Assembly (NCBI GenBank): GCA_947095535.1
Contig: OX352773.1
Location: 255,711,590 to 255,775,589 of the forward strand
From: Poecilobothrus nobilitatus
Taxonomy: Eukaryota > Arthropoda > Insecta > Diptera > Dolichopodidae
Direction of reading: 5' to 3'
Length of the DNA: 64,000 nucleotides
Both the position numbers and the translations under genes were made by a program. This document shows positions 1 through 11,503 of the stretch, one piece after another. The notes beneath the pieces are model-generated. The model searched no databases. It was not told the DNA's origin and was given only the letters and a program-made list of their open reading frames with translations. Every line of letters begins with the position of its first letter. Positions within the stretch are counted from its first letter, which is position 1.

Positions 1-541
1 CCATTTGGGGTGAAGAGAATCCAAGGGTTATTTTAGAGCAACCAGTACATCCAGAAAAAGTTACGGTTTGATGTGGTCAGGAGGAATCATCGGACCATAT
101 TTTTTTTGAAAAGGCAAATGGAAATGCGATTACGGTCAATGGAAATCGCTACAGGGAGATGATCCGAAGGTTTTTGTGGCGGGAAATTGATGATTTGGAC
201 GTAGAGAATATGTGGTTTCAATAGGACGGTGCCACTTGCCACACAGCAAAAGAAACAATGGATCTTTTGAAGGAAAAGTTCGAAGATCGCATTATTTCTC
301 CTAGAGGAGGAGTGATGTGGCCACCAAGATCGTGCGATTTGACACCGTTGGATTTTTTTTGTGGGGTTTTGTGAAATCGAAAGTGTACAGCAATAATCCC
401 ACAACAATTCAAGAGCTTAAAAATAACATTATCGAGCAGATTTCAACCATTGAGAACAGTTTATTGAACAACGTGATTCAGAATTTTGGTAAAAGATTGG
501 AAGTCGGCCGAAGTAGTAGAGGGGCCACTTGGCCGACATAA
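1..541 (+). pseudogene. Degraded mariner-family transposase, C-terminal half (DD41D, rosa-like)
   Basis: Cut off by the window start. In frame from base 3 the translation carries mariner landmarks: a 'KVTV-x-CG' stretch, 'NGNRYREMI', the second catalytic Asp in 'DGATCHTA' (codon 225-227) and the third in 'CDLTPLDFF' (codon 351-353). The two Asp are separated by 41 residues, the spacing known for rosa-type mariners. The downstream part 'LWGFVKSKVYSNNP' is typical of the family's C-terminus. It is clearly dead: TGA at 69-71 where Trp is expected, TAG at 222-224 where Gln is expected, a local double frame slip around 77-108, a lost T in the 8-T run at 353-360 that breaks DFF-LWG, and another slip near 515-525 before the final 'IIFHY'. 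The family call is firm; the rosa subgroup rests on Asp spacing alone. Confidence 0.85.
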
Positions 542-665
542 TTTTTCATTATTAACCGGAACCTATTTGTAATAAATTAAAATAAAAATATATTTAATAT
601 TTCAAAAAAAAAGTCTTTTTTTATTAAAATTAAAATGATATCTCAATTTTGAACACCCTATACAT
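542..665 (+). repeat. Possible right terminal region of the mariner relic
   Basis: AT-rich DNA follows the transposase and ends near 'gaacaccctatac' (651-663). Read on the other strand this is a 'gtatagggtgttc' type terminus of the sort seen in mariner-like elements. The left end lies outside the window, so the inverted terminal repeat cannot be confirmed. Confidence 0.3.
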
Positions 666-2555
666 ATATATGTATTTATTATATTAATATATACAAGGGA
701 ATATTTATACATAAATACGTTGGTACGTGTTATTTCGTCTAGGCAAATTTTTAACCACCCCCTAATATTAATACACAAATACACATTGTGATAATTTCAT
801 TCAAAAACAAAATGCGTGATAAAATTGATAATTAATATCAAATTAGTATAATACGTATTAACATTATATACATAATACATATACATGTGTATATATTTAT
901 GTATATATAAATAATAGAGGAAGTCGATAAATTTGAGGCACATTATACATTTTGAGATATTTGGTTATTTTTATATTTAATCCGAAATTCTTGCCTCTTT
1001 TTTCGTTTCGTTTTCGTTTCGTTTTGTGATTTGATGCCTCTCTTTACGTTTGAAATCACTTTTATTTTTGATTCTATTAAGGAGTCTGTACGTTATGTTT
1101 TTATTAATTTTTTATTTTAAATCAATATAATACATTTGTTCTCATTCTTTTTTTTTTTTACTAAAATATGATATTTTATTATTTTGCTAATTTTAATAAA
1201 GAAAACTTTTAAAGTTTAAAATAACTGTAAATTAATAAATAAAATATATAAATATAACGTTTCATATACAGGATGTTCTTTAATAAATATGGCTGAATAT
1301 GAGACCAATGATTCTTGAAATAACAATGAACCGAAAATGTTTATGACACGCTAAAAAAATCGCTATAACTGTATATCCGTATAACATAATGAAAAATATG
1401 TTTGTTTAAACGATTTAAAACAAAAATTAATTTCGCTTAAAGGTAAAAGTGCAAACAAATTTTTTAATTTCTTTTTTTGCTTTACCTTCATTTCAAATTA
1501 TTTTCCCTTACAAAATACTTGTATACAAAATAAATCTATCCCTGTAGAACGATTTATTACAGTGACTCTTACCGTATTTTAAACACTCTGAGCATATTAA
1601 CTTTATTTTTAATTTAAATCTCCTTTTTTGTTGACTAAAAGGGTGTATTGCAAAAACAAAAGCAGAAGGAAAACAAAAAAAGGTGAAAATTAAAATAAAA
1701 TGTTTAAAAATTTAAAGTGTCCTTAATTAAAAGACCGCCTCTGTAGACATGTTAATGTAAAGTTTTATATGTATAGGATTATATTTGTGTATATAATTGT
1801 AAAAAAAAAATATTATGATTAGCATGCTAAAAACAAAAACAATTTTCTGGGCTTTGTATACAAAAGAAAAATAAATAAAACAAAAAATCAAAACCAAAAC
1901 TAATAGAAAAAATAATAATAAAAATCAATAAAATATGTTTATACATAATTCAACGAAACAATAAGTAGATTTTACTGTGAAAAATAAAATGTCATAAATT
2001 GTTTATTAATCGGAGGTTCGAAACGAAATAGTTTTTTTTTTTTTTGCAGTTGTGGTGGTAGTTGTATTTAAAGTAGTTGTATTATAATAACAATAGTAAT
2101 AAAAAACAAAAAAGAAAAAAAAAGATTTCATAAAAAATAGAAAAAAAACTATAATGTCTTAGATCCTTGTAACTAAAGGACTATAAAAAAAAAGTTTTGT
2201 TAAAGATTTGGAAACATTTTTTTATTAATTTTAAAAGTTCGTTTTATTTTCATCAAATTGATGTTGATTGTTTAAATATGAATGTACCATTTAGTTTAAT
2301 ATTAAGAAAATCTTGAAAAGAGAGCTTTGCATTTTAATAGTTTTAGTTTGAACAAAATTTTAAGGGAAATATTATAAAAGAAAGTGTTAATGTTAATAGT
2401 CCACATATTACATTGAAAGTACTAAAGATGGGGAAATGTCTATGAAGGAAAACTGAAATTAATATACGATGTGCGTATGATACCTTAGTATTTGTATTAT
2501 TTCGATTGGAGCTTTAACTTTTTATTACTATATGAAATATAATTGTTGTCCGGCA
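666..2555. other. AT-rich interval, no gene recognised
   Basis: Low-complexity DNA with many A and T runs. It holds a short TTTCG-type tandem run at about 1000-1027 and an 'atacaggatgttc' motif at 1265-1277 that resembles the reversed terminus at 651-663. No coding region or RNA gene can be supported. Confidence 0.6.
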
Positions 2556-3735
2556 TAAGACATATAATTAATATATACTTGTGCTATGCGGTGTCTTAAT
2601 TTACCGTTATGCGAAATTGAATTGTTGCAAAATTCTTTAACCCTTCTATCTTCTAAATGGTTTAAGTTTGGAACTTGAAATTTTGACAGAAGTTAGAACT
2701 TTGAAAATAAGTATAACCCCCTCACCCCTTAAAAAATGGAAAAGTGTGTTATAACACGTTAAATGAATTAACACACCTTTGAAAATAACACACTTTTTTA
2801 TTGTGATTGAAAATAACACAGCTATTGAAAATAACACACTTTTCTATTCTTAATATCTCAAAAATTGTTAGAGATAGAGAAAAAGTTATTATGTACTAAT
2901 TATAGGACTTGAAAAGTTGTCTCGAAATAAATATAAAAAGTACACCAAATACAGGGTATTTCAAAAGAAAATTGAGTTTGAAACATAATTTTTTCATTTT
3001 AAATCATTTTGAACCTTCATCACTTTGTAACTCTTAGGTATATAGGAATCATTAGTGCAAAAATTAAAAAAACTAAAAATAACTTATGATAACTTACTCT
3101 ACAAAATGGATTTTTTTTATTTCTCTACAGCAAGCTGTCCAAAAGTCCGATGAAAAGTCTCAAAAAAATCTTGAATCTCTCATATCTCGGATAGGGTCCA
3201 CAATACACCCCCCCTCCAGCATAATTTTTTGTTTATTTTAATGACCGCAATCACTGAGAGCAGTGCGCGTACTTGAGTCCCTGACATCCTATATATAGCA
3301 ACGTATATATTTGTGGTATTTATAAGAAATTATTCTATGAATCAAAAATTTTTAAAGAAATAATGCAATGTATGGCGATATATAATACTATGTACATATT
3401 TATGAAGACATATGTATATTAATATATATTTGGTATTTTGTAGTAAGTGTAGTATAAACTATAAATTTATATACATTTGCCGGTATTTGGAAAAGTTTTA
3501 GATTGATAATCGTTAAGTGGAAGGTAGAATCTGCTTTTCAAGAATGTATAAACATAGCTTGTATATTATATGTACAAACCATAGTTCTAGAAATTATAAA
3601 ATTCACCCAAATTATTTGAAAATACTGAAAACTTAAAATAATAATAAAATATAAGTATAGTGACACACTAGGAAACATACTAACGTTTTTGTACGGGTAT
3701 ATAAGAGTTTGCAAAGGCAACTGTAATCGTTTTTT
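2556..3735 (-). mobile_element. DINE-1-like family C element, degraded copy
   Basis: Inverted relative to the fuller copy at 44361-45952 and matching it in blocks. The 5' end is near 3735, with 'gtacgggtat' at 3691-3700 equal to the other copy's subterminal 'atacccgtac' and the 'actaacg' next to it preserved. The block 3480-3640 matches 44450-44600, and 2570-2710 matches 45280-45410, including 'taatttaccgttatgcg'. A segment of about 400 bp (2860-3290) has no counterpart in the other copy and may be a further insertion or an alternative module. The 3' module with the GGAC tract is missing. Non-coding. Confidence 0.6.
2775..2845 (+). repeat. Three short tandem copies around 'ttgaaaataacaca'
   Basis: The word ttgaaaataacaca occurs three times at spacings of roughly 20-35 bp inside the family C copy. 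The homologous part of the copy near 45.2 kb lacks it, so it is a local expansion. Confidence 0.6.
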
Positions 3736-5075
3736 TGTGTATTTTCTGTAATGTGTTCAATTTCTGACTTGAGAAATGATTTTTATATCTTGAAATAAAG
3801 TTCACCTTTTAAAGTAAAGACTAAGTACTAAGGACAGTTTGATCTTGTTAAAATGATAAAAGAAGTTCAAATTCAGTTTATGAAGATATATGAAGAGGTC
3901 TAATATTTATATTATAGCAAGATAAAAAAATATTGTTATGCCGAAGTTTATTGTTTGTTTTTAAAACGATGCTATAACACTCTTTTTTTTATTATATTAT
4001 TTTTTTTAGAAATTAAATGTCTGTTAAATCTTTTTTTTTTTCTTATTGCAAATTTCTTAAAATGTTGTCTTGACCATTTTCATTTTACTATTATAAACTG
4101 AAAATGATTTAAGTAAAATGTTAAAGCTCAATTAGTTAAAATTTGTTTAGGACAAGGACAAGTACTTTAGGATTTCTAAATAAATAGTATTAGTTGGTCT
4201 TTTTCGTTTTTTTTTTTTTTTTGGTACGAATTTAATAAAATTAAAAAAAAAATGAGAAAAAATACAAAATAAAACACAAAATATAATAGAGGAAATCATA
4301 CACAAAATTGAATTTTATATTTTCATTATATTTTTTTGTGTCACATGCAAGGACATTTTTAAGTATAGCATTAAAAAGAAATAAAATGAAAAAAAAAAAA
4401 CAAAAACTATATTTTAAAAGGATACAAATGTAATTTCACAGTTATTTTTGGATAAAAAGTTAAAAATAATTTTTCTTTATAAAGAATTTAATTTGTTGTA
4501 AAATGTTAATTTGATACTATAAATATAATTTAATACTTTTGACAATATTATAATAGTTTTGTGACAGAAAGAGGATTCTATTTAAAATTTACTTTAAAAA
4601 AAGAGCATGAAATATATGAATAATAAATTTAAATTATTTATTGAATTTTTTATTAATAAATTTTTTTAGTTTTAAAATAGTATTGAAATAAATTAGTAAT
4701 TTTGTATAGTTTTAATTTTATTTCAAAAATTATAAAACATTTAAAAAAAAAAAACACTTATGTTTTTGCTATTTCATTTAATTTTTAAATGGAAATTGAT
4801 TTTGAATTCTAATTTAGATTTTTATATTTTTTTTTTTTGGAATTAATTAATTTTAATTCATTGTATTAATTAAACACTTATTTTAAAATATTAAAGATAA
4901 TTTTAAAAAGGTTTAGTAATTATACTTGAATTCAGAATTTCATGCACTTAAAAAATATTGTAAAATATGTATTTATGCGTTTTTATGAAATATGCATTTT
5001 AAATTCCATAAAATTTGTACTGAAAGTTTTTTTTTTAATGTATAAAGTTGTACAAAACTGAAATAAAAAAAATTA
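3736..5075. other. AT-rich interval, no gene recognised
   Basis: Dominated by A and T homopolymers (for example the long T run near 4208-4222). No coding signal, RNA gene or recognisable repeat family. Confidence 0.6.
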
Positions 5076-5262
5076 AGAGGTTTCGGTAGCCTAGTGCTTA
5101 AGAGCATAAAAAATATGCTGCAAAAAACGAGAGAGTGGGTTCGAATCTCACACACATTGTAAATATAATACCTCCTTTAGAACATTTACAGCCACACCTG
5201 AAAAAGGAAGATTGTGTAATTTCTTTATTACATTTATGTGGCAGGAGAATAAACTAAAAGTC
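5076..5262 (+). repeat. tRNA-derived SINE, family 1
   Basis: The head looks like a tRNA gene: A-box-like 'ggtagcctagtgc' near 5086 and B-box 'ggttcgaatct' near 5139, about 50 bp apart, as in an internal RNA polymerase III promoter. A non-tRNA body follows with the family words 'catttacagccac' and 'acatttatgtggcag', ending in 'gaataaactaaaag' and an A-rich tail. The same head, body and tail recur near 11.3, 26.9 and 56.4 kb, and on the minus strand near 59.9 kb. The tRNA part does not fold as a proper cloverleaf, so this is a SINE rather than a tRNA gene. Confidence 0.8.
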
Positions 5263-6980
5263 AAAACGAAAAAAAAAATAACAATTTACTCTTTATATTA
5301 TGTGGTTTGAACTAAGTAAATCACTTTTATTACATTAAATTATAATATTTTTGTTTAAAATTTTCTTCTGGCTTACTCTACCCATTAATTCAATTACTTT
5401 ATAAATATACGCCTAATTATATGCAATTTCAATTTATTTTATAAAAGTAAATGTACATACTGTTGTAAGTAACGGGTTCTGTGCGAGGGAATGGTTAAAT
5501 ATTAAATAATTTTGTAATTTGAATTCTCCTTGTGACCAAATATTTTACAATAATAATAATGTTCAGTCCATAATAATACCCTAGCAACTGAGAATTTTAA
5601 TATTACATAATTCCTTTTTGATATGATCAATTTATAAATAATGTTAAAATTATTTAAGTTTTAAAGCCATTCTAAATTTTTTTTAAATAAATCCTGTTTT
5701 TAAAATTTTAACAGAATTGATTTTATGAGTAAATTTTAAATATAATTATATGATTATTCCAAATTTCAAATTCTAAATATTTTTCTCAATTTTGAAAAGT
5801 TGGAACACTCTAAGAAAAATATGAAAATTTTTTAAAGAATACAATCTTAACAATGCTTTAATATTTTTTCTGTTTTGTATATAAATATTCATATATATAC
5901 ATACATATATATATCCTTTTAAATTCTATATTCTATAAATTCTTTATTTAAAGACTAAATACATTTTCAGAAAGTGTTTTCATTCCATTTAATCGCCTAA
6001 AGTTAAAATGCGTATCATCTTTTCTTTGTGCATATATTAAACATAAATAAAATGATATGGAGTTACTCTACAGAATAATTACCTTATTTTTTTGGTTTCA
6101 CCTTTATGTATAATAAGTAAGTGTAATAAGTAATCTATTTAAATTTTAATTTTAGTTTTATTTTTTTTTTTTTTCATGGTATAACCAATTGTCAAAATAA
6201 TTAGATGTTATAAAATTAGTTCTTCCGTTTTAATGTTTTTATTCAAAAAGTTTCCAGATTGTATAATTTTATTAAATCTGTTATTAAGATTTTTAAATCC
6301 TAACTCTCTGCAAAAAAAAAAATAAAATCTCAGTAGATATAAAACATTTAAGTGGAGACTGCAGATTTCTTAAAACATAATTATATATTGGCTTATTTAA
6401 GTCAAAATTATTTTTTTAATATGCCACTGGCATTTATAAATCAATTTTCTGATTCATTGAAATTTTTTCGAAAGTGAATGATTAAAATATCCTGTAACCA
6501 AAATTTTATATTTGTGAAAGTTAAATTTAATTTGAATTATCTTTATATTTTTTTATAATTGATAAAAATTGAAACTCATCAATTTTTGATTAAACTTTCG
6601 CATACCAGAAAAATGATCAATTGATCAATTTCCCACATGATTTCAATACTTACAATAAAATTGGCACCATCTTACAATACTTACAGTAAAATTGGAGAGA
6701 AAAAGAATGTATTGAAAAAGAAATAAAAAAAATGGTTTTAGGTAATCATTAATATTTAATTTATTTTTTTCTTAAAAAGAAAAAAAAAAGTTAAAAATCC
6801 CTAGAGTACAACACGTAAATACCTCAGACATTTTTTTTTCTGGTAGTACAATTTTTCAAGGTGTATGTTATAAATATTTTGACAATATAATTATTAACAT
6901 AAAGCTAGTATATACTGTTTAAATTTAAGTTTCTACTGATACTTTTTAAAAAATGTATAAAAACTTAAACTATATAATAT
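5263..6980. other. AT-rich interval, no gene recognised
   Basis: A/T-rich with a TA-rich stretch around 5890-5915. No supported feature. Confidence 0.6.
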
Positions 6981-7355
6981 GTTTTATTCGGAAGTTCACC
7001 ATAATTCCAAAAAAGAAAATCCCAATGATACAAAATCCCAATAAAGAAAAAAATTCTAGTAAAAAGAATCTCAAATTTCAAAATTCCAAATTACAAAATG
7101 ACAAGAAAAAATATATTCCTACTTGTTCCCAAACACTCGCTAAACAAATTATTGAAACCCTGATTTTGTAAGCAACTGTAAAATCTTTTCTAATTAATTT
7201 TGTTACATAAAATTTTCAACAACAAAGCATTTAAAATAAAAGGGACTACCATTCCCAAATCTCTGCTAAAGAAATTATTGAAACCTTGATTTTGTGACCA
7301 TTTTTTTTTTTTAATATTATACACTTAATCAGCAAAACATTTAAATTAGTAAAAA

Positions 7356-8371
7356 ACAAGTAAAAGTAACAGTAAGTCGATGCAACCGACTTATTTATAC
7401 CCTACACCTAAAAAATTCAAATTAAATTAAAAATCCATAAGTTATTTTAGTTAGGTATTTAATATAACTAAGCTAAAAAAATAAATGCTTTTACAACCTT
7501 TGTACAAAATTTCAGATTTCTATCTTTATTAAATTCGAAAATATGCTTGTTAGGTCTTGGGAAGTGTGTGAAGGCACGCGGACCACCACCCGAATTCATC
7601 TCAAATTTTAGAGACATCAACAGGGTAGAACATTCTTATATCAAATTTCAAGTTTATATATTTATTAATTTCGAAGATATGCTTGTTTAGTCTTAGGAGT
7701 TGTGTGGCAGATACCCGAACAACCATTCTAATTCATCTTAAATTTTGGACAAATCAGGGATTCAAGAAGTATCCTAGTACCAAATTTGAAGTTTCTATCT
7801 TTATTAATTTCGAATATATGCTTGTTCGGTTTTGGGATTTGTATGGGAGGTACCCGAACAGCTCCTCCAATTCATCTCAAATTTTGGACAAATCAGGGAT
7901 TCAGGAAACAACATCCTAGTACCAAATTTGAAGTTTCTATCTTTATTAATTTCGAATATATGCTTGTTCGGTTTTGGGATTTGTATGGGAGGTACCCGAA
8001 CAACCACTCCAATTCATCTCAAATTTTGGGGATATTAGGGATTCAGAAAAGCACAGCCTCGTACAAAATTTTAAGTTTCTATCTTTATTAACTACAGATA
8101 GAGGTACTCGAACGCATGGTCCGGTTTCGCCCATTTACAATCCCTGCCTTACCTTAGTCATTGTTATCCTACAGTATAAATTTCATCAAGATAGCATCAT
8201 TATTTTTTGAGTTATCGTGCGTACGGACGGACGGACATCGCTAAATCGACTCAGGCGGTGATCCTGATTCAGAATATATATACATGTCTATACCTAACTC
8301 GCTTCCTTTTGGTGGTTACAAACACCATACCAAAGTTAATATACCCTATACTTAATGTGTAGGGTATAAAA
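7356..8371 (+). mobile_element. DINE-1-like (Helentron-type) family A element, copy 1
   Basis: Begins 'acaagtaaaagtaacag' with a small hairpin ('agtcg...cgact') and subterminal 'tataccctacac'. It ends with '(c)ttaatgtgtagggtata', the inverse of that motif. The centre is a tandem array of monomers of about 136-142 bp, seen by the word 'atatg' at 7541, 7677, 7816 and 7958, each with 'aggtacccgaac' or a variant. The 3' module follows: 'gagttatcgtgcg', a short GGAC tract, 'ctaaatcgactcag' and 'ggtggttacaaacacc'. This layout (5' block, subterminal inverted repeat, central tandem repeats, conserved 3' block with terminal hairpin) is that of DINE-1-type non-autonomous Helentrons. Non-coding; translated frames inside it only reflect the tandem repeat. 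Confidence 0.7.
7541..8100 (+). repeat. Central tandem repeat of family A copy 1 (four monomers plus remnant)
   Basis: Monomer steps are 136, 139 and 142 bp. The last two monomers are nearly identical and the first is the most diverged, so amplification appears to have run toward the 3' side. Confidence 0.75.
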
Positions 8372-8545
8372 ACCGTCTCCAAACCTACGCCAAACAAATT
8401 ATTGGAACGCTGATTTTGTTAAAGGTTCATTTACAATTTACATTTAAAATTTTTTTTTTTTTGAAATTTTGTGTTTAGGAATTTTTTATTTTGGGAAATT
8501 TTTTTTCTACGATTTTGGGATTTTGAATTTGGGATAATCAACCTC

Positions 8546-10086
8546 AATCAGTTTTATTCAGTAATTTTCTCTTTTAATATTATATATAAAAAAAATTTTT
8601 ACTAATACTACTTACAATAGTAAAAAAAATTTCACGTTTTACGTTTGAAGTTGATCTAGAAAAAATTCAAAGTTTACCTTTTTAAGTTGTTTTAAATAAA
8701 TGAAGTTTTGTTCATTCATTTTAATTCTAGCAATTTTTCTTGTACATGACAGTTTGATTTTTGTTTTGCTTTTTTTTTTGTGTTTTTATTTTTTGTTAAT
8801 CCTGTGTTGTAATCTATCAATAACATTTCAATCATCCTCTATTCCCTTTATCTTTTCTTGCAATTTTGTTATAAAAAAAAAAATAAAAAATTTATTGTAA
8901 ATAATATTTTACTTAAAAAATAGAAAACAGACGAAAAAAAAGAAAATTTGAATTCGCCGTAAGGTAATAAATTCTTGTTAAAAAAAAAAAACAAAATAAA
9001 ATAAAATAAAAATCGACTGGTGGTTGTTTCAATGCTGCCGTTCATGTCAAAAACAATTAAGAGAACCTTGTAGACATATTAACGAGATTTTTATTAATTG
9101 AATTTTTTTTTTTGTTTTTTTTTGTAGCCAATAATTTATTTAATAAAAATTTAATAAAAAAATTTTTTTTTTTTCTTTGCAATATTATTTTGTTTATGTA
9201 ATGTTAGTAGTTGTGTTTGCTTCTTGTACATATAAATTTAATTACAATAAAATAACTATAATTATTAGTTAGTTGACTCCCATTTATGGTTTGTTAAATA
9301 TTTTTTTTTTGTGTGTCTTTTTGAAGAATTTATTATTTTGTATCAATCACACAATTTAAATAATAATTATATATTTAAAATCAAGCCCCAAAACTTAAAA
9401 CTGAAAAAAACAAAAAAATAAAAAATAAATCAAAAAAGTTAAATAAATTTTAAATAAAAAAAAAAAAAAATCTTATGATTTATTAAATTTATATTGTGCC
9501 AAAATAGAAGTATGTTGTTAAGTTGCTTTGGGATAACTTTTATTCTACAATAAGTCATATGTCATTATTTAAGTGGTTTTAAAATTGAAATTTATATTAA
9601 ATGTTATTGATTTGGATTTGTTTTCATCTAAATTTATTCGATTTTTTACTGTTTCATCTACAGTCACAACTTTTTCTTTTTTTTTAAACTTCAATATGTG
9701 TCTCTTAAAGGACAAATTGTAACCTTTTAGAATAGATGTGTTTCTTCTCTTCCTTCTCTTTTGTATAGATGTATTTATTTTTCAAATTTTTTCGTTTTGA
9801 AAATATCTTAATTTACACAAAATTTCAAATTGAAACAAAATCAACAAGATCGATTTTAATTTTAAAAAAAGCCATAATGTTGTTTAGTCTTTAGGAAAAT
9901 GAACACTTTGATCTCCATTTTAACTTTTGCAACAAATGTTAGAGGAGGTTTTTCAACACACTCAACCTCTTGGGTAATTAAAAGATAAGATTGTTCAAAC
10001 ATATTTTTGATATAGCTAATGATGTTTGACATAGCTAGGTCTATGTGTTTCTTTTATCGATTCAAGCCTTCTTTTGTAAAGTTTAA
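8546..10086. other. AT-rich interval, no gene recognised
   Basis: Contains an open frame at 8700-8900 whose product is only a low-complexity hydrophobic F/L/I string, with no codon-level sign of selection. Many A and T runs. Nothing supported. Confidence 0.6.
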
Positions 10087-10410
10087 TTGCCTCAAAACAT
10101 TTCAAAGAGATGCAAAAAGAGCTTTTGCTGCTATTATAAAATTAAAATTCCGAGATGGCATAATTTGGCTTACAGAAACTCGTTCGTAGTACGAATATTG
10201 CGAATCTGGCACCATCTCCCACCTCATGTATTCCCTATAGAATTGCTAAGATTTGGTTATATATCGTCCAAAGATTGAAGATGAACATTAATTGTCTAGC
10301 CTATTGTTTGGTCAAAAAAGGAAGGTGGTGTTTAGTGGGTTGAAGTCCCATACATACACCATCCCTTATGGTGTCTTTTGATGATCCCCACCTATCTTTG
10401 CAAAAAAAAA
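10087..10410 (+). pseudogene. Non-LTR retrotransposon 3' end (end of reverse transcriptase ORF plus tail)
   Basis: The frame 10087-10278 encodes 63 residues including 'YRNSFVVRILRIWHHLPPHV', close to the motif 'RNSFxVRxxRLWNxLP' found at the extreme C-terminus of Jockey/CR1-type LINE polyproteins. The frame closes at 10278 and a 3' untranslated stretch follows, ending in 'tgatgatccccacctatc' and an A run (10401-10409), as expected for the 3' end of a reverse-transcribed copy. The rest of the ORF is absent upstream: a 5'-truncated dead copy. The same tail occurs at about 21.46 kb. The LINE clade cannot be fixed from 63 residues. Confidence 0.6.
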
Positions 10411-11320
10411 GCATTTAAAAGAATTTAAGATTAAAGCTTATTATTATATTTATGTGTATTTATTCATCCTTGATATTTGCTCTTCAGTTAATTTCAGCTT
10501 CATTTAGCTTAAAAAAATTTCAATTTCAATTTAAAAATGCTTATTATACTAAAGCAAATTTTTATACTTATTTTGTTTTTCTGATTTCGTGCTATTATGT
10601 ATTAATTTATCTATAGAATTTAATAAAATTAAAAAGTGAATGGTAATAAAATAAAATGCCATAAAATAAAAGTTATTAAAAGAATAATAATAATTGTAAA
10701 TTAACTTTGTTTTATCCTCCTTCAATTAATTTCATAGTAAAAAGTTTACTACATATTAAAATGTTTATGATAACTGGTAACACTCTGTGTCAGTTTAATT
10801 TAGAAAAGTAATTACAATTTCCTTTTGTTTTTTTTTTTTGTTTTTTAATTAAAAAATATTGAATTATGTCAATGTCAGTAGACGTCATTTAAATAATTTT
10901 TAATTATATTTGATAATTAATTGAAAATTCATATTTATGTTTTTCTTTTTTTTTAATGTTTGACATTTAAAAAGTCATTGAATTAAAAAAAAACAGCAAA
11001 TAAATAAAGTTAATATTTATTTGTATAGATATATTGCAATTTTATTAGAATTTATAATTATTTAACCATAAATCGGACCATAGGCGCCTAACACTATCAG
11101 AACCATACTCAGAGTACTCTGGTTTAATAAATGGACTACACAAAACTATAAATTTGTCATAAATGCTAAAATTACTCCATTTAAATGCTAAGACGAATTT
11201 TTAATTATCAACTGTTTATTTAAAAATTAAATTTATGTTCTTTATCTTCACATTCAGCCATCATAATTTTTATTGTTGTAGCTTTAATAAATTTTAAAAA
11301 AGCTTTTTCAATTTGAAGAA
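10411..11320. other. AT-rich interval, no gene recognised
   Basis: No coding or repeat signal beyond homopolymer runs. Confidence 0.6.
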
Positions 11321-11503
11321 AGAGGTCTCGGTGGTCTAATAGATAAAAGCGTATCAAATATGCTGTAAACACCGAGGAAGAGTGGGTTCGAAGCCCACAA
11401 ATGTCGAAATAATTCCCCCTTCCGATATTTACAGCCACGGCTGAAATGTTGGGGATTTTCCTTGTCACATTTATGTCGCAGGGGAATAAACTAAAAAAAA
11501 ACA
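11321..11503 (+). repeat. tRNA-derived SINE, family 1
   Basis: Head 'ggtctcggtggtctaat' with B-box 'ggttcgaagcc' near 11385, body with 'atttacagccacggctg' and tail 'cacatttatgtcgcagggg' followed by 'aataaactaaa' and an A run. The 'caccgagg' / 'ggtctcggtgg' arm is still complementary, so the head keeps part of the tRNA anticodon-arm-like pairing. Confidence 0.8.

Larger units (their letters stand above)
6985..8545 (+). repeat. Element F copy 1, split by a family A element
   Basis: The left part (6990-7130) is full of 'aaatccc' / 'aaattcc' words and the right part (8455-8540) of the complementary 'gggattttg' words, so the ends face each other as loose inverted repeats. Between them a unit of about 48 bp containing 'aaacaaattattgaaac' occurs at about 7123-7170, 7250-7297 (as 'aaagaaattattgaaac') and 8374-8420. 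A family A element sits between the second and third unit. Two further F-like loci lie at 26.6-27.35 and 56.2-56.85 kb. The arms are low-complexity, so the exact ends are uncertain. Confidence 0.5.

Noticed and set aside
1265..1380. 'atacaggatgttc' as a second mariner or MITE terminus
   Set aside because: Only about ten bases match the reversed motif at 651-663, and no partner terminus was found.
8700..8900. Hydrophobic small protein, possible membrane peptide
   Set aside because: Composition follows directly from T-rich DNA and it ends in an A-run-encoded lysine stretch. No motif or supporting context.
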